Shown here: positions 44,729 through 55,955 of the stretch, one piece after another
Position numbering within the stretch: the first letter of the stretch is position 1
Layout of the letters: every line of letters begins with the position of its first letter
Notes under the pieces: generated by a model
The model's database searches: none
What the model saw: only the letters and a program-made list of their open reading frames with translations
Told to the model about the DNA's origin: nothing
DNA from: Helianthus annuus
Taxonomy: Eukaryota; Streptophyta; Magnoliopsida; Asterales; Asteraceae
Reading direction: 5' to 3'
NCBI RefSeq assembly: GCF_002127325.2
Contig: NC_035444.2
Coordinates: 40,165,379 to 40,229,378 of the forward strand
DNA length: 64,000 bases
Made by a program: the position numbers and the translations under genes

Positions 44729-47451
44729 TGTAACGCTCCGCGTTTCCATAACTTTCTATATTTAGAAACCACTGTGAGTGTTCCCTTTTTTTTAGAAAAT
44801 TTTGTATCCTTGTATTCATCGTTTCGTTATAATCGTCGAAATTTTTTTGTTCTTTAGTTTAATTCGTTATAATTATGGTTATTAATCAAGGTTTGATTAA
44901 TTAAACTAATTGATATTATAATCTAAAAAGTTTATTTTTATAATATCTAGTTAGCCTCGTTAGATATTAAAGTTAGTGAACTAACCTAGTTAGTTTATAT
45001 ATTATAAAATTATATTTCTTTTAAAGTAACGTGACTTAGTTAATTAAAAGCCCAGAGACTGTTTCGCAATTTTTGAAAGTTTGGTATTATTATAACAAAA
45101 AGAAAGAAAGAAAATAAAACCTCAAAAAGAAAACGCTGACCACGGGACTCGAACCCGGGTCACCATTCTCTTCACACGCACACATAACCACTAGGCTATG
45201 GCCTTCACATCTGACATAACCTGATCCTTTATTCTTTTAAGCATCGTTCAGGTCAAGTCAATTGATAAACCTAAGTATATAACCCAATTTATATCCATGT
45301 TCCTTCATATTCTTGAAACCCTACATCTGATTCAAACGGCCGACCAAACACACCAGCGCCCCCCCTTCCTTCTCCGGCATGGCTCGGCCGACAACACCCA
45401 ACCACCTCCTTCTCCGGTGGCACCGACATCACTCTCCTTCTCCCCCTACGATGTGCCCCTCTCCCCGATAAACAACAATGGCAGCAGCGAGCAGCACCAC
45501 CAGTGGTGGTGGTGTTCCGCGGTGGCGTGAAGACGTAAATGAGAGAGAGAGAGACGCGGAGGAGAGACGACGGCAGTGCCGTCGTCTGCGGCGGCGGCGG
45601 CGGCAACAATTCTCGACTTCGAGTCCCGCTCGACTTCAGTTCACTCCAGTCATCATCTGTTCTGATTCAGGTTAGTTGATTCAGCTTTTGCTTCGATTTT
45701 TTTTTGTTTGTTCGATTAAGTTTTCGTTCAGTTTGACGGTCGGTTTCAACATTAGTCAGTTGTTCGACTTGTATGTTGGTTTTGCGATGTGGTTTTGGTT
45801 CGGATCTTGTTCATTTAAATCTCAGGTTCGAGTTTCCTTCTAAAACAGGTTCGCGAGGTTCATTTTCAGTTTTGGATACTATCTCGGTTGACAGTTTTCG
45901 TGGTCAACACCAGTCAAACCAGTCAGATTCTACCTCGCTTCAGTCTCGGGTCAGTTCTAGTTCGAGTGTTTGTTTCGTATAATTTCGATTCGAATCCCGT
46001 TGATTTTGTCGTTTCAGGTGGCTCGAGACTTGGCTAGCGTTCCGATTTACTTCAGTTTTGGTGACCGGTCAACTCCAGTCAAACTGTGGTCAAACTCAAG
46101 TCAACACAGATTCGGTAAAAAAAATTTAAATAATGTAAATTTTGTTATGTTGTTAATATTTAATTAATTCGAATCGAGCTCAAATTGGCAAATCAAGATG
46201 CAATTTTATTGTATCGTTAGTGTATTACCAATCGGTTAGTACTTGATAAAATTACTTTTCTTGCGCACGTGCCGAAAGCTATATATTGATATTACATTAT
46301 TTGTTGAATTTTGACAATTATATCGGCAACTGGTATTGTCGGGATCGTCCAAAAACAGAGGAAACTCTGCCCGTTTTTCGTAATAATCCACGAAACAATA
46401 CGTGTATAATTTCAAAACGATTTTACTTTGATTCATTTTCTTTATAACCAAATCTCTAAATTAATAATATAAATACATAAATTCTTTTTATAACAATAAT
46501 TTTTATATTAAGACAATATAATATACGAATTCCAAATTATTCAAAGCATAAATATCATAGTTATTTATTTATTTATTTATTTATTTTACACAATAAATAA
46601 TAACGAGTTCACGATATTTTAGACATCTAGGATAAGCACTCTCGTTCGTTCCTTTGAAATTCCGTTCACTCATGCACCATCGTTTGCCCTAATAGGGAGA
46701 CCTCGATGCTCCGTACTCCTAAACTCGTACCCTCATCAACGCTTGGATAATCGGAAGAAATGGCAATATTGTGAGTATACTCGTATTTCCCCCTTTTTTA
46801 CTTTTACCACTTTTGGGGTGTAACATGTTTACTTATCAAAAACTTACACATGAACATTTTGCTTAAACACATGAACATTCCTATAACATGCTTGTATACG
46901 TGATGGCTTGATACTTTAAACTTGGGTGAAACTTATGTGTTGAATTTATCATTAACTTCGTACGAGCCAAACCGTGACATATGTAGCGCTATAGGATTAA
47001 CGACCCGCCCTTTATCATCGGTAATGTCATGAGCATATTGCGTTTCCTTGGTTTGATATGTTAGACACATGCCATGTTTGAATGTTTATCTTGAATCACA
47101 TGCTTGCTATGAGGAATTGTTTAAAACTTATCTTTTACAATGTACGTATCAAACTTGTATACTCGCCTTTGCTTTTGCATTGACTTTATTTTAACATGTT
47201 ACAGGTGGATGTCGACGATGCATGGAATTTAGTAGGATACATAGATACACACTTAAAAAGAATTGTATTCATATTGTATTATTTTATTATTCATGTTGTT
47301 GTATTGTTTCAAAAGCCTTGTAATTGATCCTTTAGAAATTGAATGAAATGATTATTTAAATACTTGTCACAATTATTAGCGTTATGATGTCTCGAGCAAT
47401 CTTCACACTTCGTCTCATCCCGATGTTTCCGCCATTGGTTGGGGTGTGACA
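44729..47451 (+). repeat. 5' LTR of the LARD
   Basis: 2723 bp. It contains an antisense tRNA-like module, a GC-rich block near 45340-45610 with GGCGGCGG repeats and short spurious ORFs, and a (TTTA)n microsatellite near 46562-46587. It differs from the 3' LTR by few substitutions, plus an extra CACCACCAGTGGTGGTGG-like block near 45495-45515. Confidence 0.93.
45135..45206 (-). repeat. tRNA-like Pol III module in the LARD 5' LTR
   Basis: On the minus strand, A box TAGCCTAGTGG (plus 45188-45198) and B box GGTTCGAGTCCC (plus 45144-45155) both match consensus. Length is about 72 bases with GC-rich ends, close to a tRNA, though acceptor-stem pairing is poor and no anticodon loop was confirmed. It may be a captured tRNA pseudogene. 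The copy in the 3' LTR is at 50852-50923. Confidence 0.65.
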
Positions 47452-47454
47452 GAT

Positions 47455-47468
47455 TGGTATCAGAGCCA
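47455..47468 (+). other. Primer-binding site of the LARD, initiator tRNA-Met type
   Basis: TGGTATCAGAGCCA begins three bases after the 5' LTR and matches the initiator tRNA-Met 3' end complement, as in chromoviruses. Confidence 0.9.
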
Positions 47469-47798
47469 TAACTATAGGGAATTAGGAAAAGTAGGAATGC
47501 TTTTACCTAGTCTATAGTTTTAGAGCCTTATTCTTAGGTTTTACTTGAAACTACTTGCATGCTACTTACTTGCTTCTTATCCATTCTCTTTAAACTTTTA
47601 AGTACATATGTCGTCTTAACTTTATGCCACTATACTTGACGTGCCATCCTTATGTGTTAATACTTGTTTCATTATGTGTTATTCCTGACAAGGCTTCTTA
47701 TGTGTTAATTGTTTGTTTATTTTCTTAACACCGTTTTTCTAAGGCTTTTGTTTGATTCTTCTAAATCCGACAACACTCATCTTATAAAAACGAGACGA

Positions 47799-48521
47799 GT
47801 TTACCAAAATAGGCGTGAAACCCACAATTTGGTAAACGACTCTCATCCTCTTGATTCTATTTTTGCACGAAATTCACCATTAAGTTAGGAGTGAAGTCCA
47901 CATCTTAATGGGAATTTCAAACTCTAGTGGACCCTCGTCAAAGTGTCGAAATTAAATTTTGACCCGACGAGTACCAACCACACTTAGGGTACGAAATCGT
48001 CAAGTTAGGGGTGAAACCCGCACCTTGTCGACTAGTTCCACTCCTTGATTTTTGGAAAATCCCGCCAAGTCTCGAATTTTCGATGGATTGGGAACATGTA
48101 GTAACTGGAAGGGTGAGTACCGTTAGCTGAAATATCGGCAAGAGTATTTCACCTATTAGGCCAAAGCATGTTCCCTAATTCCAAAAGATCTTTCGACCAC
48201 TTTGGTTAGTCAATGTTCCGTTTGGGACCCTCCAAGTTTTATTCGAGCTTACGCTTTATTATTTTCGATTTTTGTCAATTTTGGACAATTTTTCGAGATT
48301 TCATTTTTGCGTAACATCATACTCTTACCTTTCATACGATTACACATTATTAGCATGCATAATTTCACGTAACTTTATTTACGCTTTCATAACAACGAGC
48401 AGAGACATATCATCGAGATAGGAGTGATTTCCTTACCTTGACGATTAACTTCGCTTCTTTTCTCATCTTACAACGACCTCACCAACGGATTTGGGGTGAT
48501 TCCCTTACCTAGGTGATCGTT
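47799..48521 (+). repeat. Series of stem-loops with shared 19-nt loops in the LARD leader
   Basis: Four hairpins share a 19-base loop of consensus WTAGGNGTGAWNYCCNYAN but have different stems. They are: 47799-47837 (stem GTTTACCAAA/TTTGGTAAAC), 47877-47911 (CCATTAAG/CTTAATGG), 47997-48031 (TCGTCAAG/CTTGTCGA, one mismatch) and 48409-48445 (ATCATCGAG/CTTGACGAT, two mismatches). A looser fifth is at 48472-48521. Inside the loop GGN and NCC can pair (GGA/TCC, GGG/CCC) around GTGAA. Different stems with kept pairing suggest an RNA structure under selection. The location, 350-1070 bases after the primer site, fits a leader. Confidence 0.7.
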
Positions 48522-50447
48522 ACCAAAACGTATCTTCAAAATATCTTATTATGCAAACTCGATCATATTCTATACTTAAATTGTTTATCATTATTCAAGA
48601 TACCTACTGATACCGATTTCAAAATACATTGTTATCAAGCGTACTTTCTATCATACAATCTATTTTCACTCAACCTATCTTAATCATGTCTTAAAACGCT
48701 TTATTACCCAAATTTCAAAACCTTACGAAATGCTACGTATCAATTTAATCGGTTCAATGAATCTCTTGCCCAAGAACTTCATATTCGACTTAATCACTAA
48801 AACACACACTCACGTTATATCACCATACTAAGGACTTTCATTTGCAAACGGAATTCAAACCAACCTTTACACATACTTGTAGGATACTATAGATATTATG
48901 CAACCGTTTTACCAAAGACGCTTTCCAATATAAAAAAAAAAATCATTTGGTAAATTTTTTTTAAAAAAAAAAAACAATCACCAAGTCCTTTTACTAAATT
49001 TCCATTCTAAGGGTCGACGTTTTCACAAGAACCTTCAAAGTTCAAAATTTCTCGTTTTTGATGCAAATGAAACAAAACGTTATTTTCAAAAACCTTTTCT
49101 ACACCGCTTAATTCGTCATTCAAATTTTCAAAACACGTGGGCAGGAAGACTTCGTGGGGACCGATAACCTTCAACATACGTAAACTCTTTTAAAACAAAA
49201 GTAGCATTTCCATTTGTTACAAAATACGTTATGCATAACCAATGAGTACTTTATGTTCCCTTACATATACAAACTATATTATACCCTTCAAACCAAGCTC
49301 AATCTAATTTTGATTCGATAAACTCAATGTTTCGTTTAAGCAACTATACATGCATATCATCATACACGTTTTAGTCGTTGCATCGCGACAATTTCAGTTA
49401 TATCATTCGTATTTACATGCTCAACCTTTCGAGCACTGTTACATGCTTGAATTTGTTATGTTTTCAATTAATACGATATACGCAATCATTAGTATTCGTA
49501 ATCGCACTCACCCTCATATTCATAACAATATATTTTACGCTTATACTTATAATCATATTCATACTTATATTCATATGTTTCATGTTTTACTTACACTCAT
49601 ATGTTTCATGCTTATCCATATATGCCTACGTTTCATGCTTGCACATATACTCACACTACACATGCGATTTATGTTGATACTCATACTTACGTGCCTATTC
49701 ATACTTAAACTTATACTTATGCTTGTGCTTTCATTCGTACACATGATTCATACATTCGTACCTATACGCGAGCGTAATCCGAGGGAATTGCTTACGTGGG
49801 TCCCATACATACTTAAGCATGGACTTTCTTATATACTATATTCTTATACGTGGACATTCTTATTTTTTTTTAAAATTATGTATACCCTGATTCATACACA
49901 ACTAGTACAAGCTATGCGGATCATGCGACGATCAAAATAATCGCGGGTGCACATGGGATTATAGTGATGGGCGTATGAAAACCATAGAGTGTACTACTGT
50001 GTATGGTAAGACACAGAACGTAACATGGCACGAATAACGAAACAGACGTAACAAGGTCAAAACATGGTGGATATGCCGCTGGTACTTCCTATATATAAAT
50101 GTTTTCACTATATTACTAAACTTTCGTAAAACATGCATGAGAAATTCAGTGTTTTACAGACCTTTTAGACCTTATACAAAACTTTAACAACTCACAAACG
50201 CACTATATCCGATTATCCACGACGAGACCTTATTCTTAACGCACTACTTTTGTCTATCCGTTACATATGCCATTCTTATACTCATAATCGTTTATTAGAT
50301 CAATCGTTCACCCTTATACCTCAAATATCCTCTGTTATATCAACTCCAAAGCCTCAATTTTAAGCAATCCTATTCTGTTTGCCAAAACCCTTTCAAGTCT
50401 TCCTTCTGAATAAATTTCGGGACGAAATTTCCTAAAGGAGGGGAGAC
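48522..50447 (+). other. Remaining LARD interior and polypurine tract
   Basis: AT-rich DNA with a low-complexity CATACTCATACTTAT-type stretch near 49540-49770. Its open frames are by-products. The polypurine tract AAAGGAGGGGAG ends just before the 3' LTR at 50448. No protein domain was recognised. Confidence 0.7.
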
Positions 50448-52260
50448 TGTAACGCTCCGCGTTTCCATAACTTTCCATATTTAGAAACCACTGTGAGTGT
50501 TCCCTTTTTTTAGAAAATTTTGTATCCTTGTATTCATCGTTTCGTTATAATCGTCGAAATTTTTTGTTCTTTAGTTTAATTCGTTATAATTATGATTATT
50601 AATCAAGTTTTGATTAATTAAACTAATTGATATTATAATCTAAAAAGTTTATTTTTATAATATCTAGTTAGCCTCGTTAGATATTAAAGTTAGTGAACTA
50701 ACCTAGTTAGTTTATATATTATAAAATTATATTTCTTTTAAAGTAACGTGACTTAGTTAATTAAAAGCCCAGAGACTGTTTCGCAATTTTTGAAAGTTTG
50801 GTATTATTATAACAAAAAGAAAGAAAGAAAATAAAACCTCAAAAAGAAAACGCTGACCACGGGACTCGAACCCGGGTCACCATTCTCTTCACACGCTCAC
50901 ATAACCACTAGGCTATGGCCTTCACATCTGACATAACCTGATCCTTTATTCTTTTAAGCATCGTTCAGGTCAAGTCACTTGATAAACCTAAGTATATAAC
51001 CCAATTTATATCCATGTTCCTTCATATTCTTGAAACCCTACATCTGATTCAAACGGCCGACCAAACACACCAGCGCCCCCCCTTCCTTCTCCGGCGTGGC
51101 TCGGCCGACAACCACCCAACCACCTCCTTCTCCGGTGGCACCGACATCACCCTCCTTCTCCCCCTACGATGTGCCCCTCTCCCCGATAAACAACAATGGC
51201 AGCAGCGAGCAGTGCTCCGCGGTGGCGTGAAGACGTAAATGAGAGAGAGAGAGACGCGGAGGAGAGACGACGGCAGTGCCGTCGTCTGCGGCGGCGGCGG
51301 CGGCAACAATTCTCGACTTCGAGTCCCGCTCGACTTCAGTTCACTCCAGTCATCATCTGTTCCGATTCAGGTTAGTTGATTCAGCTTTTGCTTCGATTTT
51401 TTTTTGTTTGTTCGATTAAGTTTCCGTTCAGTTTGACGGTCGGTTTCAACATTAGTCAGTTGTTCGACTTGTATGTTGGTTTTGCGATGTGGTTTTGGTT
51501 CGGATCTTGTTCATTTAAATCTCAGGTTCGAGTTTCCTTCTAAAACAGGTTCGCGAGGTTCATTTTCAGTTTTGGATACTATCTCGGTTGACAGTTTTCG
51601 TGGTCAACACCAGTCAAACCAGTCAGATTCTACCTCGCTTCAGTCTCGGGTCAGTTCTAGTTCGAGTGTTTGTTTCGTATAATTTCGATTCGAGTCCCTT
51701 TGATTTTGTCGTTTCAGGTGGCTCGAGACTTGGCTAGCGTTCCGGTTTACTTCAGTTTTGGTGACCGGTCAACTCTAGTCAAACTGTGGTCAAACTCAAG
51801 TCAACACAGATTCGGTAAAAAAAATTTAAATAATGTAAATTTTGTTATGTTGTTAATATTTAATTAATTCGAATCGAGCTCAAACTGGCAAATCAAGATG
51901 CAATTTTATTGTATCGTTGGTGTATTACCAATCGGTTAGTACTTGATAAAATTACTTTTCTTGCGCACGTGCCGAAAGCTATATATTGATATTACATTAT
52001 TTGTTGAATTTTGACAATTATATCGGCAACTGGTATTGTCGGGATCGTCCAAAAACAGAGGAAACTCTGCCCGTTTTTCGTAATAATCCACGAAACAATA
52101 CGTGTATAATTTCAAAACGATTTTACTTTGATTCATTTTCTTTATAACCAAATCTCTAAATTAATAATATAAATACATAAATTCTTTTTATAACAATAAT
52201 TTTTATATTAAGACAATATAATATACGAATTCCAAATTATTCAAAGCATAAATATCAGAG

Positions 52261-52299
<39 letters not shown>

Positions 52300-53166
52300 T
52301 TTTACACAATAAATAATAACGAGTTCACGATATTTTAGACATCTAGGATAAGCACTCTCGTTCGTTCCTTTGAAATTCCGTTCACTCATGCACCATCGTT
52401 TGCCCTTATAGGGAGACCTTGGTGCTCCGTACTCCTAAACTCGTACCCTCATCAACGCTTGGATAATCGGAAGAAATGGCAATATTGTGAGTATACTCGT
52501 ATTTCCCCCTTTTTACTTTTACCACTTTTGGGGTGTAACATGTTTACTTATCAAAAACTTACACATGAACATTTTGCTTAAACACATGAACATTCCTATA
52601 ACATGCTTGTATACGTGATGGCTTGATACTTTAAACTTGGGTGAAACTTATGTATTGAATTTATCATTAACTTCGTACGAGCCAAACCGTGACATATGTA
52701 GCGCTATAGGATTAACGACCCGCCCTTTATCATCGGTAATGTCATGAGCATATTGCGTTTCCTTGGTTTGATATGTTAGACACATGCCATGTTTGAATGT
52801 TTATCTTGAATCACATGCTTGCTATGAGGAATTGTTTAAAACTTATCTTTTACAATGTACGTATCAAACTTGTATACTCGCCTTTGCTTTTGCATTGACT
52901 TTATTTTAACATGTTACAGGTGGATGTCGACGATGCATGGAATTTAGTAGGATACATAGATACACACTTAAAAAGAATTGTATTCATATTGTATTATTTT
53001 ATTATTCATGTTGTTGTATTGTTTCAAAAGCCTTGTAATTGATCCTTTAGAAATTGAATGAAATGATTATTTAAATACTTGTCACAATTATTAGCGTTAT
53101 GATGTCTCGAGCAATCTTCACACTTCGTCTCATCCCGATGTTTCCGCCATTGGTTGGGGTGTGACA
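50448..53166 (+). repeat. 3' LTR of the LARD
   Basis: 2719 bp, near-identical to the 5' LTR. The (TTTA)n tract near 52262-52300 is longer by several units than in the 5' copy. The tRNA-like module is at 50852-50923 on the minus strand. Confidence 0.93.
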
Positions 53167-54342
53167 GCGTGACTACCACCGGCTCCCTTGCTAGTCACCT
53201 CTGGATCCAAGGTAATAACCTTCTTCTTTTTCATAGGTTTTTTCTTCTTGTCTTTAGGGTCTATCCCCAAGTTTCGCAACACACCTGCAAAGATTTAAGA
53301 CCACGGGCTTAGCTCTCCATTCGACGATCCCACAGACTCCTCGCTGGAAAGATAGACAATCTCTTTCCCAGCAGAAGTCAAGGAGCGCAAGGGTATAGGG
53401 TTAGGTATATGCGCACCTTCAGTTGCAGTAGGCGGTTCGGCGAAGGCATCATCAGCTGGGTACATGAAATTGCCCTTTATTTGCTCATACCAGTACTCCT
53501 CCCCATCCTGGAGCGGGCGCACGCCCATAGATCCACTAAAGGTAGAGAAAACGGCTTGGTACAAGTGCGCCTCTACACGTCAAATCGTATAAATAAACAA
53601 AGTTATGAAGCAAGAGATCAAAGAAATCAAGGAAATTACTAACCTCTATCGTCAATCATCAAGATGGGAACTTCCTCGCTGTCGGGCAACCATCGGTCAC
53701 TCATGCGCGCAGCAACGAGGACATTCTCTCCAAATACTCGGTTAGGGGTTGGAGTAAGTTGTTGATACCACCTTTCATGCTTGGGAATGGGAAGATCTTC
53801 TTTCAGTATTGGTTCAGACCAGTCCCGGAAGGGCATAGCGATCGGGAGCACCTCCTCGCGAATGAAGAAGAATTTGGGTTTCCAGTCATGGAAACTTTTA
53901 GGAGGATTTAGCAATATCTTCCTCGCAGCCCCACGACTAGCAAAAGAGAAGAAGCCCATATTCCTGATGAGCTAATAAAATGCACGAAACTTCTCCACAG
54001 TAGGTTCAATACCATGGGCTCGACACAGGAACTCGAAGTGTCGAACCCTAACCATCCCAGGAGGGCTCATCTGAGAAATGTGAAATCCGCAAAATGCAGA
54101 ATATGAGCCATAAAGTGTGTCGCCGGCAGCCGGAAATTCCCCTGGAGGAAAAAATCTTCAAATAAAGTAATATAACCCGGCGGCGCATCGGCGGCCGTTT
54201 GATTCTGCCCAGGATATCTAGCATCCCATTCCGGTGGAAACCTGAAGCTCCATACAATCTGCTCAAACAACCCTAAATCCCACCGGAGAACCGGGACAGG
54301 CCCCTCCTCTCCGGGATTTTCTTCAATATGTTCTTCAGCCAT
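53167..54342 (-). pseudogene. Antisense Tat gene, 5' part (putative gypsy-type transposon domain)
   Basis: The minus-strand ATG at 54340-54342 starts MAEEHIEENPGEEGP. The conserved domain follows: PLPATHFMAHIL-like, HISQMSPPGMVRVRHFEF, GFFSFASRGAARKILL and PPKSFHDWKPKFFFI. This is typical of the family of antisense ORFs in Tat elements. A frameshift lies near 54085 and a TAG at 53972-53974. A probable intron is at 53573-53643 (GTTAG...GTAG), and an acceptor-like TTTGCAG is at 53285-53291. The coding then runs into the LARD at 53166 and resumes at 44728. Confidence 0.85.
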
Positions 54343-54981
54343 CGGTGTTCTTGGATGAACTTTGAATATTCAAGAACAAACTTGAAGATATGAAGGAGAA
54401 CTTGAAGAACTGCTATAAAAGTTTGAAGATTTGATGAAGATTAGAGAGAAAAGGGTGGAAAAGAGTATAAGATGAGTAAGCCCTCCTTACCTCGTCGAAT
54501 ATATATACCCATCGCATTTAATGCGATGGGTAAACGTGCCGCATCTGCCGTCCACGTGGCCAACGAGAGGACGCCACGGAATGCGTAAAACCCGGGGTGA
54601 CGGTTACCACGCGCGCGTGGGCCTCACTCTCCTGACGGAAAGTGGAACCGTCGGAGCTAGCATGATGACATCCGTTCCAGGAGTCAACTCAAACGTCACA
54701 ATCAGAGACAATCTCACCAAACCGTCAGAATTCAAATTTCGAGGAATTTCCCGCCCAAATTCCCTAACACTTAACAAAGAAGTTACCAAGAGGCGCGCAA
54801 TATACCTGGGACCCCAAGATATCCGCACGCTATCATCTCTAAAAGACAAAACATCAGTTAACAACACCTATACGCGCGCGCCTACAAACAAAAAATGAGC
54901 AGCCTTTGCAATTTTCTTTTTCTAAGTCCAGAGCTCCAACCACTTGCCTTGCGCATGGTGCAGCACTGGACTGGGGGGACT
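54343..54981 (-). other. Upstream region of the antisense gene and Tat polypurine tract
   Basis: On the minus strand this is the leader and promoter area of the antisense gene. TATATATA-like sequence is near 54500-54507 on the plus strand, about 160 bases upstream of the antisense ATG. CTGGGGGGACT at 54971-54981 is the plus-strand polypurine tract next to the 3' LTR. No further gene was seen. Confidence 0.5.
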
Positions 54982-55863
54982 TGAAGGGGTATGGCCCCAA
55001 AAAAGCCGCGCAAACCTTCATCAAGGTCGCGCGCGAGACCATACTCCTTATTCAACAATTTTCTTACTTGCAACCTCGCGCGAGTGCCACCACTTCCCAT
55101 GAAGAGGCGCGAGGCCCAATCCAGAAGAGAACTGCAATTTCGACACTTAGCAATCCGATAAGAGCCTTCACTACCTGTAAAACCGTGCAACCTGATTTCA
55201 TGCCCAGCATCAATCACATAAAGGTTGCGGCGCAAGACCAGAGTAGGAAGGTACAAAAGGTACAAGTGGCAGGAAAAAGGAGCCAATGAACATCCTGCAG
55301 GCTCTGTTCAATCGTGCGCCACGATCGTCTGACGTGCAGAGGACGAAAAGTACATAAGGACGCCTATGTGGCACCAATCAGAGGACAGACATCTGTCCCA
55401 CGATCTCCACTTGTCTGCTGATGGCAGAAAGACAACAAGGCCGACAATAGTGACACGTGGCTCTATTCAAGGCACGCCAGCGCCGGAAAACTTCTAGAAG
55501 CGACACCAGTGAGACAAAGAGCATTTCCGCTATGTTGTCGCCTTCAGGCCCAAAGCCCATCAGCCCATATCCTCTTACACCTCTCCGGCTATAAATAGAG
55601 ACCTCAGTTCACAGGTTTAACATTCCATTCTCTCTATTCTCACTCTTAATACTTGATTATCTTCCCCAAAGCAGTCGCTTATTCTCACGCCGGAGCCCGG
55701 TTAAGAGGGAAACCCCCATATTCCCCTCTTAACGAGTAACGGTGTTCTGTTTTGCAGGATTAGACGTTCAAGACGAAGCTCAGATAGTCATTAGAAGATT
55801 AACCATTATAGTAGAAACATAAACCCAACTGATTAGTCCCTTAATTAGTTCTGTGTTTTTTCA
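54982..55863 (+). repeat. 3' LTR of the Tat element
   Basis: 882 bp, ending TTTTTTCA. TATA box TATAAATA is at 55590-55597. Compared with the 5' LTR, it lacks the 11 bases between AGAAGC and GACACCAGTGAG. Confidence 0.92.
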
Positions 55864-55865
55864 AA

Positions 55866-55955
55866 AGCACCACTAGATTATTAGATATTCATACTCAAAA
55901 GAATGTGATAAGCACCACTAGATTGTTAGATACTCATACTCAAAATAATGTGATA
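55866..55955. repeat. 45-bp tandem duplication beside the Tat insertion site
   Basis: Two 45-base units (55866-55910 and 55911-55955) starting AGCACCACTAGATT and ending ATGTGATA differ at about three bases. The first unit overlaps the AAAGC target duplication of the Tat element, so the element inserted at the edge of a tandem repeat. Confidence 0.85.

Larger units (their letters stand above)
44729..53166 (+). mobile_element. LARD: large non-coding LTR element nested in the Tat antisense gene
   Basis: Direct repeats of 2.72 kb (44729-47451 and 50448-53166) start TGTAACGC and end GTGTGACA. The interior of about 3 kb has no pol or gag. The primer site fits initiator tRNA-Met. The right edge, GACGAAATTTCC...AAAGGAGGGGAGAC, resembles the 3' end of Tekay-type chromoviruses, the likely parent. 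Flanks are GCGCG (44724-44728) and GCGTG (53167-53171), a target duplication with one C/T change. The strand is set by primer site and polypurine tract. Confidence 0.92.
35400..55868 (+). mobile_element. Tat-lineage Ty3/gypsy retrotransposon, split by a LARD, with target duplications
   Basis: LTRs are at 35405-36297 and 54982-55863, and AAAGC is duplicated at 35400-35404 and 55864-55868. Gag-pol is on the plus strand with a second, cellular-like RNase H after the first, the mark of the Tat lineage. An antisense gene lies between pol and the 3' LTR, as reported for several Tat families. The 3' LTR lacks 11 bases present in the 5' LTR (near 35926) and there are scattered substitutions. The LARD at 44729-53166 is a later insertion. 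Without it the element would be about 12 kb. Confidence 0.94.

Noticed and set aside
45135..45206. Functional tRNA gene
   Set aside because: A and B boxes fit, but acceptor-stem pairing and an anticodon loop could not be confirmed, and the sequence lies inside both LTRs of a transposon.
45289..45609. Captured host gene in the LARD LTR
   Set aside because: Frames are Pro/Arg/Gly-rich products of GC-rich and simple repeats, and differ in frame between the two LTRs.
49350..49940. 196-codon membrane-protein-like frame in the LARD interior
   Set aside because: Hydrophobic, His-rich low-complexity translation of a CATACTCATACTTAT repeat with no domain.
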